Of a stretch of DNA of 64,000 nucleotides, positions 24,850 to 42,065 are shown one piece after another. How positions within the stretch are numbered: position 1 is the first letter of the stretch; every line of letters starts with the position of its first letter. The notes under the pieces are model-generated. The model searched no databases. It saw only the letters and a program-made list of their open reading frames with translations, and was not told the origin of the DNA. The DNA is taken from NCBI GenBank assembly GCA_026261815.1, contig JAMPIT010000493.1, positions 4,543,501 through 4,607,500 on the forward strand, given 5' to 3'. Made by a program: the position numbers and the translations under genes. Origin of the DNA: Monarcha castaneiventris obscurior (taxonomy: Eukaryota > Chordata > Aves > Passeriformes > Monarchidae).

Positions 24850-27800
24850 ATCTGCCTCTGAAAAGCCACTTTTGCCGTAGAGAACCAACAGACTGGCAGC
24901 CTTCGGAGCCATGAGTTGAAGGCACATGCAGGGTGCCAGGTGCACAGGAAACCGTGGCAGGGACGATCACACAAACCTACCCAGCCGTTAATCTTAACGT
25001 GAAATCTAAGCCTCTGCAGATTCTGGAAAGGAAGTCAAAGGTGTGAAACCGAGATGCCCCACTGCTGTCCCTCTGCCTGCAGACATTTGGGGCTTGACTT
25101 CTGCATTCGTAGTGGACTGGGTAAATTGAAAAGATGCGTGTCCGTCAATTTTAATTCCTTTCCTATTTCTGTAATTTATTGCAGAGCTTGGGTTATCCCG
25201 AGTTGTGATGTAGCAGTTCCCACGTGCGATATTTTGTTACAAAACTCATGTATACTAGCCTGCTAAACTACAAATGCCAAAGCCTGGTGCAGTTGTTTGC
25301 AATTTTGTACAAATAGCTTAAGCTCTGCATTGTTTTCCCTGCAGATGCAATTTAGGATAAGAGTGTAGCATTTTGGGAGTGTTCTCCATACTCTTTTGAA
25401 ACAGTTTGCTTTGACAGTGTCTGGATACACACAGTGCAGGATTCTACAGGTGCGATTTCAGCTCTTTTAAATAAAATTTAAATTTTAATGAGGATAATCA
25501 AGGCCACAGAATTCCTGGATTTCCCGAGCTTGTTATTCAGAAGAGTTCCCTGGAATTCAGTTAACAAAAACCCCCACACCACCTGATGCTGAAAGTGGTT
25601 TTGGTGACTTAAATGGAAACAAAATGGCAGATCTGGGGAATTGATGGTGTCATTTAGAGACAGGACAAGGAAGAGAAAGGAGATAAATGTCCTACTTCAA
25701 TTGCAGTAACAGAAAATCATGAGTTGTGCTTAGTGCTGCACAAGCATCTCATTAGTTCCTCTTTAGATTGTTCTACCCTAATAAAATCTACTTAATTAGT
25801 TGAAGGTTTTAAATAAAAGGTCAGAGTAAAGATACATCTTGAACAGAGATCTGGAGTCTGGATTATTTTGCCTCTGACACGGATTCCCTGTGGATCTTAA
25901 ACAAGCCCCTAATAAACCCTGTTTTCACTCATAAGTATACTGTGTATAGAATTTCTGTCAATGAAATGTGCACTTACAGGGGAGGCAGGCTGGACCTTTA
26001 ACCTGTTGGTGCCTTTATTTCCTCCTTGGTAAACCTGATCTAACTGCTCACCTCAGAGACCTCGTGCTTGCAGAGTGTTGAGAATAAATGAGAAATATCA
26101 AAATGCATTATTACAGGGCTAGTTGGAGGAGCAGAAACACCCTTGAATTGGCTGGTGTTGCTACAGATTCAGAAATAGAACAGGTATCCAGAGGGCACTT
26201 TCCCCTTGTATTTTAGGAGTGGATGACAAAGGGAAACTTGAGGCAAATGCTGTGAGGCACCCAAGAGGCACTAAGCTGGTGTGATTTTTTGACTTGAGAA
26301 CTTTGCTGTAAAGACCTGTTCCACAAGACAGTGCTCAAATCATCATCCTCTCTATTTTTTAATATTAGTTGTGAATGAATGGTAAAGCTAGCTGATGTTA
26401 GCTCTGGATGTTTATAGCAATGTAACATTTTGGTATGGAAAAAACCACAAATCAGTCAATTTTGCCTGCAAATTAAGATCACTTCCCATGCTTGCTTCTA
26501 GAGAGCTATCAAAACTATTCTTTGAGTACTTTTTTTCTCCACATCCTTGTATTTCTTGGAATCGTGTAAAGGCCTCCTATATAATGTTGGTGGAAAGTGA
26601 GCTTACAGAAATGAAACAGTGCAAACCTATGTGGGTAGTCTGAAAAAGCTTCATTTCATGCTCTCCATGTCTCAGCACAGGGCTCTGCTGGCTCCTCCTG
26701 GGGCCACAACATATGGGCAGAGTCAGGGCTCAGTTTGCTGGGAGCTTCTGCCTGGAACAGCTTGTGGAGCCCGGCAGATCCATGGGAACTGTCTGACCTC
26801 CCTGCGTGTGCCTTTCAGTCGGTCCTCACCAGGGTGGCTGCTGCGGGTAGAGCAGACATGAGAATTTCAGTAGGACCACTTTAAAGCAGGTATTGTATGC
26901 AAAAAAAACCCCAAACCTTTCTTTGCCTTTATTTTTAGTTAAGCTGTCTGATGAAGTGTTGAAGTTGCATTTTAATCAGTATTTGACAAGTAGAGTTTCT
27001 GAACAGTAGTGCAAAGTAATTTAAATATAATTAAATCAGTGAGAAAAATTTGTATTGTTTAGAACAGGCAGTTGCTGTTTGTCTGATTCCCTCACCCCTT
27101 TGCATATTTCATGACAGATGCTAAGAAATTACTATATTTATAATGTGTGTAATGGAAAAAGGAATTGAAAGGGGAAGATTGATACAAAAGCTGCCTGAGT
27201 CTTAAAAATTAAAAAGAGTAGTTGAGTTGACCACCACCTTTACCAAAGCAGAAGGGAAGGTATTTCATTTTAGCTGAATTACATTACTTCCCAGCTCCTC
27301 TGTATTGCTTAATAAATAAGGGACTTTAATGTAATTCAATGTCTAATTGTAAAAAATAGAGAGATTCTGCCTTTTTGTAATAAGAAGCATCTGCTTTGTT
27401 TTTCTCCAAACTGAGAGGTAATTGAACTGACAATTCCAGGCTGTCCTGAAAATGACAAATGACTGGATTGGGAGTAGGAAGAAAGCAGAAGTCCTTTTGT
27501 ACTAAAGAAGGAGAGATAGCACACTATAGTTGGATCTGGTTCCCTTTTACAAATCTCTTTCAGAGCTTAAGCAGCTCTGGGTGACCCTGGCCAACTGATT
27601 TTATTGTTTAATTTCTTAATGTCAGTGGCAGCTATTGCAGGTCCCAGGTAGAACAGCCTTTCCTACATAGTTTTGTTAATCTTGCAGTTCTTTCTTTGTG
27701 ACCATAGAAACACAGTTAGTATGGAAAAGAATCTGCTTTTATTACATTCAGCTTGAGTGTAAGACTCATGGGTAGTTTTGGTTTGGACGTTTTTTCTAGT

Positions 27801-30800
27801 TTTGAGGCTAAGTTAAGTTTTCTTGTCTCCTAGTCTATAAAAGTCAGAACAGCCCCTGTTTGTCTCACATGGTGATTAAGCTGCTTCACAAGTGCTCTTG
27901 GGATCTGTAATGAGTAAAATTGTGAAGCTGTTCTGGCAGATCAGCTGTTCTGTCTGGGTCACAAGCAGCAACACTTATTGATTGCACTTGGGCAGATTTA
28001 CAGAGACAGACAGTTGTGATAACAGTTCAGGGTGTGTGTGAGAAGTCAGGGCAGAGCATTAGGAGGGATTCAGCTGGTTTAGAAGTTAAAAACTACCAAT
28101 TCTGTTCCTAATGCTGCTGAACACTGGCATTAGTTTATTGTATGGCTTTGGACAAGCCCTCTATGCCTCTGTTTCCCTGTTTGCAGAATATGGATATTTA
28201 TATGTTTATATGTGTACACATCTATTATCTGTTATCATACATCTATTCTATCCCTTTAATATTGTTGCCTTTAGCACTAATCCAAAGCTGCAAATCAAAA
28301 TGAGACCAACTCATCAATATACAGAAGTTACCCAATACATTCATTATTCTGCTCTCTAAAGAATAGGCACAGAAAACACATTTGGAGAGGGTTTTTGCCT
28401 TAGCTTTGCTGTCTGATTCCCTAATTAGTCCGGTAACACAATCTTCCAAATATGGGTCAGTGGGGAAATCCAACTGACCAGAAACCTAAAGCTTGAATTA
28501 AGGTTTTAGAGAAATTCTACTAATAGCAGTTAAGTCTTGTAGACTCCCTCCTTGGTGTCCATTTTAATATGTGCTGACAAAGGAAGTGAATTTGTTGCCA
28601 GTTCTGTCTGTATGTGGTACCTGCAGTTTGGTTCCAGTCTGTGGCCTGACTTTAGACCAGAACCTCAGTGTTAGGTTTTCCCAAGGTATTCAGCATGTTC
28701 CTAGAGCAGGTCATATTTGTTGCTCTTCAGGTGCATCAGGCATGTTTGAAGCAACTTTGTTCCAAAGATAGACCCCAATATGTAGTAAATGAAATAGTTT
28801 TGGATTTTATGGGTAATCTCACTGATTTGATTATCACATTGAGGCCAACATGGGTTGATGTGAGAAGAAAAAGGCACAAAGGTAATATTAATGCAATAAA
28901 TCTCAACAGCCCCATCCCCAGCATTGCCCATTCCCTCCATGCTGTGCCTACATTCCTGCCATTCCCCCTGTGCCGCACCCGCTGTATCCCTGTGCATGGC
29001 AGACAGAGGTGCATATCCAGGCAGTCCCTCCACAGCTGTCAGAACAGTCTTGTGGCAGTAAATTTTCAGCTTGGAAGAAAATTGATCGGGGCCTGTCTAC
29101 ATCTATTCCACATTCCCTGTGGCAGAATGTCTGATTTTCCATGAGAGCAAGCTTTGTGTCCTGCTTCATACATCAGGCTGCTTAGATACAACTTATACAC
29201 AGTACAGTGTTACCTTATACAAACTGCAGCAGTACAATGCAGAATCACAGCGTGAAATTTTGAGCATCTTCAGATGTGCTGACCCAGTCAGGGGTTTGCT
29301 TTAAAAAAAAAAAAACTACTACAATCCTTTGAAAGCAGGAAATGCGTCAGAGGAAGAAAGGTGCATATTATAAATGTATTTCATTACAATTATTGTGCCA
29401 GATGCCTTTAAAAAAAACATTGCAACAAACACAAAGTTCCTTAAATTGTCAGTAGTGTATTGTAGTTCATGATGATGACAGATCCTCATGTCTGAGGAGA
29501 GCAGACTTAGGAACATGGCATTAATATGAGTATTCCAGACAGCAATTTTAAACCTTGAACGACTGCTTGACCCATTTTAATAAATATTCCTCTGATCTAT
29601 TGATAGCAAAACTCATACATTTATTTCCCCAGACTGCTCTGAGAAATTTAAAAAGGTATCCAAAAGAAATGTCAGACACAAGGATTTTTCTTACTGTCTT
29701 AAAATACTCAGAGCTAATCTTGGATTATATTTTTTCACCATGACCTGTCATAAAACATTCAAGCTATTCCTAGACTGCAAAAAAAAAAAAATTGAACCTT
29801 TAGCAAAACAATATCTCAGTTGCCTTTTTCACCCTTGCTCACAGCTATGTCAGGATTTTGGCTTTTGCTGTAGCAAAGCTGCATAGTATTGCACAATAAG
29901 TTGTGTGTTTCTATAAAGTATTAACTTGTTTGCAAGCTGGGGGAACATTCTACATGGATTGGTTTGCAAGCAAGTACATCTCAGCAACTCCTCAGTCAGG
30001 AATATCTTTCTGTAATGCTCTAATCTCTGCTATTTCTGAAATTTGTTGCTTGTTTGATTTTCTAGGACTGCCCTTTTACAGCCAGGCAGCTGCAGCCCCA
30101 TAAAGAAGCTGTCATTCAACTGGCAGCTGTTGGCCATAGCTGGCTTTTCAAGTCCAGCTAAAAGTAGCTCCTGTAACTTCTTTGAGATGTTATTAACTTA
30201 CAGAAACTTACTAAGAACTTCTGAATCCCCATCTTGAGGGCATACATGAAACCAGAGATTCTGTAGGACTGTTCTAGGAACAAGTACTGGGAACTTGAGG
30301 GATCTTGGAATCTAGCTCCAATTTCAACAATCTTTGTGTCACTCTAAATGAATCACTTCTGCATCCGCAGAAAGAATGTCTGAAACATTTGTAACATCTC
30401 AATTGCTGAAGCTCCTTTTCTCCACCCTTTCCAATTTTTTTAATGAAGTATGGGGACAACTCACACCTTCCCCCAATACCCAAATCTGGGAATAAATTAA
30501 AACCCCTTAAAGACAATGCTGTTAGGATGAGAAAATGATCTTGCCAAGGGTTTAAAGCACAAATTTCATCCCATCTTTATCAAGCTACTTAGTTGTTAGC
30601 AGGCAGTGTTTGCAGAACATGATTTGTAAGCCATATTGTCTGACGTTGTGGTAAATATTCTGATGGTACTCCAGTCTTGGTATGGATGTAACCATAACCC
30701 CCTTGCAGAGTCCAGCTGGGGAGAGCAACCAGTGTCATGGTTTATTTTTAAAAAAAGGGTTTTTAATTGGAGGCTAAAAATGTGCATCTCTGTCATAAAA

Positions 30801-31620
30801 CAAAATATCAGTTACCTGTGCCTAAATTGTAGACTTTGGTCCACAATATAACCTAAATTTACGTGAGCCCAGCTGTGAGCTCTGCAGCTGATGTCTGCAC
30901 ACTGTGGCTGTGCTGTGCTTTGACTGCCCACTTTCCAGTCTTGGCATCTTTTTGCAGGCAGGGAGTGGGGAGGGATAGAGGCAACCCTGTAGTAGCTCAT
31001 CCCTTCAGGAGGTGGGAATTAAGTCCTAGAAAGCCTCTTGTTCAGAAACCACCTTTCCTCTCTAAAGCCAGAGGAAAGCTTTTTTATTTATGCCTTTATC
31101 AAAGGATTGAAGCCTGATGTTTAGCTGAGCAACTGCTTTACTGTATAATTAAGAGTATTTTCAAGCTAAAAGAATGTCAGGAGGGTCATCCATGCAGACC
31201 CTGACATTAGTTGCCTGTGCAGTCTGAATTTTGGCCTCTGTGGATGCTGTAATTGCCGTGTGTGATCAAACTGTTTGTTCCTACACCACAAGTGCCTTAA
31301 TCACTGCTCAGGAGGGATGCCAGTTGTCAAGTAATGGCTCACCAGGTGTTCTTTGCTCTGAGCCTGGTGAGCAGCTCTGCAGCCCTCGGTGTCTGCTCAA
31401 ACACTGCTGGGACAAGCTGGGCTGTATCTCTGGTAGTTGGAGAGCTTCTAAACCAATTCCTCCTTGCTGGCTCCATGGGGTGGTAGATGGCCCTGTCTTA
31501 CAGACAAGTGGAGACACTGACAAATTAGGCAAGTATTAAGCACAAAGCCAGTGTGGTTTCTTCTCCAGAAACCGGTACTCAGACCCTCCTCCTTGAGCTG
31601 TTAATAGAGCCTCGATTGCA
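24850..31620. other. Intergenic DNA between TMEM94 and GRB2
   Basis: This is the spacer between two divergently transcribed genes, about 7.8 kb between first exons. It is AT-leaning, with short A or T runs such as those near 29,303 and 29,778. No open frame resembles a known protein. I see no tRNA, recognisable miRNA, CR1 copy or long repeat. Enhancers cannot be judged from one sequence. Confidence 0.75.
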
Positions 31621-31935
31621 GAATCACAGAATCAATTTGGTTGGAAAAGATCTCTGACAACAGCGAGGCCAACCTGTGATCCAACACCATGGCGTCAACC
31701 AGACCATGGCACTGAGTGCCACATCAAGTCTCTCCTTAAACACCTGCAGGGATGGTGCCTCCACCACCTCCTGGGCAGCCCGCTGCAGTGGTTAATGACC
31801 ATTTCAGTGGAAAAATTCTTCCCGATGTACAACCAGAACCTCCCCTGGCGCAGCTTCAGACTTTGCCCTCCTGTCCTATCGCTAGCTGCCTGGAAGAGCC
31901 CGACCCCCGCCTGGCTACACCCTCCTTTCAGGTGT
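31621..31935 (-). mobile_element. CR1 LINE 3' fragment, minus strand, beside the GRB2 promoter
   Basis: About 315 bases matching the reverse complement of the CR1 3' region. It opens with gaatcacagaatcaatttgg (the 3' terminal repeats), then the lysine-codon-rich tail, a segment resembling cacctgcagggatggtgcct, and ends near cctggctacaccctcctttc. It is 5'-truncated and has no usable reverse transcriptase frame. Its 5' end abuts the GRB2 CpG island with almost no spacer. Confidence 0.92.
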
Positions 31936-32073
31936 GTGGGCCGGCCCGTGCTGCTGCGGTGCTCGGGTGCTGCCTGTCCCGTCCCGTCCCGCTCCACGCT
32001 CGGTCCCACGCGCGTCCCGCGGCTCCGGTGCGCGCCCGGGACTGCGGCGGGGCAGGGCGGGTCGGTCGGGCAC

Positions 32074-32085
32074 TGCGCGTGCGCG
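32074..32085 (-). promoter_or_regulatory. NRF1 binding site
   Basis: On the minus strand the sequence is CGCGCACGCGCA, which fits the NRF1 consensus YGCGCAYGCGCR at every position. NRF1 sites are common in CpG-island promoters near the transcription start. Confidence 0.75.
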
Positions 32086-32158
32086 GGGCGTGCCCGCGCT
32101 CCGGACGGGGAGGGGAGCGCGCAGGCGCCGCTGCCGCGGAGGGCGCTGACAGGGCGGC

Positions 32159-32168
32159 TCTCGCGAGA
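32159..32168 (+). promoter_or_regulatory. TCTCGCGAGA palindromic core-promoter element
   Basis: An exact, self-complementary TCTCGCGAGA. This element is over-represented in TATA-less and bidirectional vertebrate promoters close to the start site, and has been linked to the factors ZBTB33 (Kaiso) and BANP. It helps place the GRB2 start at roughly 32,160-32,230. Confidence 0.8.
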
Positions 32169-32169
32169 G

Positions 32170-32308
32170 TTGCTGCGGCACCGGCGGCGCGGCGGGCGGG
32201 GGGCCGGGCCGGGCCGGAGCCGGAGCGGCGGCTGAGGCGGCGCTGGAGCGGCGGCCGGGCCGGGCCGCGCGGGGCCGGGCAGGCGGCGGGAGCGCCCAGC
32301 GCTGCGCG
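32170..32308 (+). other. GRB2: GRB2 non-coding exon 1 (5' end approximate)
   Basis: The inferred first exon of GRB2. Its 3' end is the donor GCGCG/gtgagtcc at 32,309. The 5' end is a guess from the promoter motifs. It contains no ATG in the assigned span and consists of GC-rich repeats of the type ggccgggccgggcc. Human GRB2 also starts with an untranslated first exon followed by an exon holding the ATG, so the layout matches. The splice to 37,122 is inferred from signal strength. Confidence 0.7.
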
Positions 32309-37422
<5,114 letters not shown>

Positions 37423-40400
37423 TGACCTGACCCTCTTTTGGGTCCCCAGAGAACGCCATCTCCATTTAATAGGGAGCCTCAAGATCTCCTAAACCCCCGG
37501 CACACCTCTCTGAGAGCAGGAGAGGCTGTTTTGTTTCAGTATTAAGCATCCATCCCAAAGTCTCTCAGTTCTCTCCTCTGAGACTGGAATATTTGAAAAC
37601 TTAGTCATAAACACGGCAGCAAATAAGCAGAAGTACAAGATAAAGGGGAATTCGGTGTAGAGATTATGAGAGGAAGTAATCAAGATCAATCTGGTATTCC
37701 TTTTCTTTGCCTCCTGCCAAAGATTCTAATATCAAAGAACAGTGATTGGATTATTTCTCAGTAGATAATCTTTTAGCATCAGGCTGTCAAATATTGAAGC
37801 TGAGTTTTATCTTCAGTCCTGATGAACTCAAGTGATAAGCTTGTGGCTGAATATATAATGGATCTGTGCAGATGTAAGTGAATGTTGGAGTGCATTAGAG
37901 GAATTTTGGTCTATAGTTCTTTCAATATATCAAAGGCTTTTTAGGCTTCATCTTGGCTATATTACAGGAATTTGAAAAAACAGTTGAATTTCTGCAACTG
38001 TGATAAAACTGGACACACAGAACAAGCCCAAATTTTTATTCTGGGGGAGGGGAGTAAAATACAAAAATCCTTAGTGATTTGGCCTTAGTGAAGTGTAGCT
38101 CAGAGCTTTGTTGATTCCAAGTACTAAGAGCCATACTGCAAAATGATTTAATGGAATTCATTCAGAGTATTTCCCCTTAAAGGTGGGCTTTACCTTCCTA
38201 GTGTGATATTTTTGGTATCAAGGTATTTTTTAGCTGCTTTTTTTCTAAAATCCTTGCAGTAGAAGCACTTCTGAGAGGTGCCTTTTCTGCAGATCTAGGG
38301 CTGTAACTGTGTGATGCTGACAAATCAAGTCCTGCAGACCTCAGTGGGATTACTCATCTGCTCAACATTTTTGCCAGGGAAGAGCTTGATTTTAACTACT
38401 ATTTTAAAATAAGCTGGAAAAAACAACCTTTGCATGTAAACCTAGTATGTGTCTTTTATAGCTGATATTTCAACTGTGGCTTTGTTAAAAAGTGTGAGAC
38501 CATCAACAGATAAAGGTTGCAAAAGCATATCATGCTTTGAGATTTTAATTTATGAAATGATTGCATCTGTGTATGTTCTACACATCCCTGGCCCATAATT
38601 GGTCTAAACACTCCTGTTAGACCTGTACATCTCAGTGCCACTGTGTGTGTAAATTACCAGGATATTTCCTTGGGCTATTTTTAAATGTTTGAGACTGTCA
38701 GAATTTTGGAAACCTTTTGTTATAACCTTGCATTTATTTTTTTAACCTGAGCTGTATTCTTCTATTTTGGGTTACTACTAGCAGCCCTCAACTTTTATAG
38801 TGTTGTTGAAATAGAGCAAAACTGAAGCCAGCTTGTAGAAAATGCTGAACAGGAAGAAAAAATTAAGTATAATGAAATATAGTTTATTGTAAAGTGTATG
38901 ATGAGCTGTTTTCATTTAGTTTGGAGTAGAAGTTTGCTTAAGTACATGAAAAAATACAATAAAATTTGCATTTGTTTAAAAAAATGTTCTTCTCTAAGAA
39001 GTAAAGGAAAAACAATTTTTTTTAGTGTTTTTAAAATTTAGTCTGTGTTAAAAGTCTTGCATCTGTGCACAGTGGCTGATAGTAAGATGTTCTTGAGTGC
39101 TGTCTTCTTGATGTCATCCCACAGATACAAATTTTGTCACACAAATAGAAACATGGTGGTATGTATGCTGTTACACTGCATTAATAATTATATTTTTCCT
39201 AGAATACATAGAGGGATTTTTCTACTTTACCCAAAACCTAGGCTGAACACTTCCTCAAAGCATTTATGAACTGTCTTCAATCTGTATTTCCTTTCTTTTC
39301 AGCTCATATTCATATGAAAATGCTCACAAATTTCACATGTTTACTTCATTGATGTATAAACTGAGCCATAGAAATGGTAAATTGCTCAAGATTATCACTA
39401 AAGTCAGTGAAAGCATCAGGAGTTTCAGGAATCCTTCAGCACATATTTGAGCTGAGTTCTGTGCAGCGTGGTGAAATTCACTGTGTAAAGCTGGCCCATT
39501 TCTGCAAATAAATCCAAACAAGTTAGAACTGTTCCAGTTTACCCAAACTGACAAACTTCTGTGGCACTTTGTTGCTTTGAAAAATCTGTTTCACTTCAAA
39601 TGTGTTTGAGATTGTGGAAATTAATTTCCACCAGAAACGCCAGGTCTGTTTGTTAAAGCTCTGCTCATGAGTGAGAAATCTCAGAGTATCCCAGTCACAT
39701 GCCCCATGTGATGTCTCCCATTAACCAGGTCAGTCCTCCTGTCCTCAAAGGAGTTGGAAAGAGGAATAAACTTATAACACGTTGAATGCACCTGCACCCT
39801 TGGACTCTTTAGTGTCCCTTGCTGAGGGCCATGTGTCACTTGATGTGTAGCAAAGCCTTTTGGCTGTGAGACACCTGTGTTAATGCACTGCAGAGAACCT
39901 CATCAGCCTGATGGCCATTTGAGGATGGCAGAGGATTGATTTGTAGCACAAAATGTGTCACACAAGGCAAGAACAAAATCTCTTAACAGTTTAATTCCCA
40001 GTCCTTGAAAGTCCATGTTTCTCCCTGTGGGGAGAGAAGGCAGAGATGCCCAGTCTGGCTGCTCTGACCTCAGCAGATAACTTGCCTATGATGTCATGTG
40101 CCATTACTGCTGCCTACCCACAGATTCAGGACCTGATTGAATAGCACTTGAACTGGAGCCATTAAGCTGGTTGTTAGTAATCTTGTGGCTGGTTTCCAGA
40201 AGTGAGTGAAGATAGTTGACCTTTGGCTTGCAATTGTAAAACAGCTGAGTGAAGAGGAAAAGTGCTTGGCCTTTTTTTTTTCTTTTTTTGTGGGCACTAC
40301 GTGGTAAAAGCTGTTTCTATGATTTCTGTAATCCTGGCAGTACAGTGGGTCCCCTACCTTCTGTCCAGTGGCTCTGTAACAGTGTGTGGTACTGCCACTC

Positions 40401-41913
40401 AGGAGATGCTCACTGACAGCTTTCTCTAAACTTAAAATACTCGAAATACTTCTTGCTGAGCCTTTTCCTAAGAAAGGCAAGATTGCTGCTTCCTTCTGTG
40501 TCTTCTGACAGTGCTGCAGCTCTCGAGCTCCGTGCTTTTCCTGTTGCTTCACAGGAGCTTGTTGGTGACTGGGGTCCTGCTGGGAGGGGTGAAGGTGGCC
40601 TGTCCTGTTACATAAAAAAGAAGAATAAGGAAGCTGAGGGATTCCTGCTTGAAATCTTGATTTACTGTTTTTTCACTTTGAACAGTTGACAGTTGTCCTG
40701 ATGCCCTTACAGTCTTCACCCCTTTCATTTGCTGTATATATTGAAGTTGGGAGGAGTTAAATTCAGTCTCTGTATTTGTTATTCAAGTTTTATGTCCCCC
40801 AAAACTATTTGCCTTCATGTTAAGTGGCAAATACCCAGATCTAAAGTGTGCTAATACTTGCTGATGGTTTGGCAGGAACCAGGGGGAGAAATGACATTCT
40901 TTGTCATTGCATTGTAATTTCTTTTCTCTACTCCTCCTAAATCTAATCAGAAGTGTAAAGTTAATGCCACAGGGCTCTGAGAACTGTTTCTGTGTGGTAA
41001 ATGCAGAAGCAAAAACATGTTCATTAATATCTTAAATGTTAGAATTGTTTTGCTTTTAAACTATAAACCACTGCTCCATTTCCTCTTTCTCCTTCTGTCG
41101 TAGGGTTGGGGCATAGCTGGAAAGTGTTATTCTGAAGAAGTGAATAAGTTCCTGTTCCCAGTAGATGTCAGCATAATTAATTCAGGGTGCTTAAAGACTG
41201 TTTTAATGACTCAAAATTTTCAGGTGATGTTTTAAGTAGAAGGCCATCATCTTGAATTTTGAGATTTTTGCTTTTGTGTGACACACAACCCAGCTTCCTT
41301 ATGTGCTAAAAGAAGGATTTCGTTGATAGGATATTGATCACTTCACAGTTTTGTTCAGCAAAGTCAAGATTATTTTTCCCATTCTGATCACACACTTGAC
41401 AGTCACCACAGGTTCTGTCCACATGAGTGTTTGTCACCACATTTATTTTCTTTGTCAGCCCTTAAGAGGATTGAGTGTTTGCAAACAGTTGATGCTGAGG
41501 TGGCATTTTCAGTTCCTGCATGAAAACCATTTTTCTGTGTCAGGATACAGTGGAACAGTTTCAAATAGAGGCAGGAATATGATTAATGAGGGGACCACTG
41601 TCTCCCTTCTGCTCTTTCCCCTCCCTTGTCTGTGACCTTACCTGCATTGGCTGTTAGGTTGTCATTTCTGTGCTAGAGAACAGAAATTCGTGGCTTGCTG
41701 AAGAGACGTGCCAATATTTTTCTTGGTTTGGGTGAAACTGTCTTCTCATTCATCCCTCCTTTCTTTTCTTTACACACTCCTCCATCATTTCCCATTTGTT
41801 GTAAGGGGATGGACTCACTGTGGTCTTGATGATTTTAATATGTGAGAATTTTCTGAATTAATGATTCAGCCAAATTGCAAGCATTATGTGCTTTAGAGTG
41901 AAATAGGTCAAAT

Positions 41914-42065
41914 ATTAGAACAGGTTGCCCAGAAAAGTTGTGGAATCCCCATCCTTGGAGATACCCAGGCAAGTCCCTGAGTGCTCTGATCTAATTGGAC
42001 TTGCTTTGAGCAGGAGGGTGGATTGGGTGACTTCCAGAGGCCCTTCCAAGCTCCCTTATTCTGTG
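41914..42065 (+). mobile_element. CR1 LINE fragment, 3' end, plus strand
   Basis: About 150 bases running from tattagaacaggttgcccag to a terminus like cttattctgtg. It includes gttgtggaatccccatcctt and ccttccaagctccc. This is the forward orientation of the CR1 3' tail. It is truncated and degenerate. Confidence 0.88.

Noticed and set aside
23898..24974. 358-codon open frame on the minus strand over the TMEM94 promoter, and a 220-codon frame on the plus strand
   Set aside because: Pro/Arg/Ala-rich translation of a CpG island; it crosses the predicted donor and resembles no protein family.
28571..29169. Overlapping open frames of up to 158 codons in the intergenic region
   Set aside because: Several frames on both strands are open together, none has a family resemblance, and there are no convincing splice or promoter signals.
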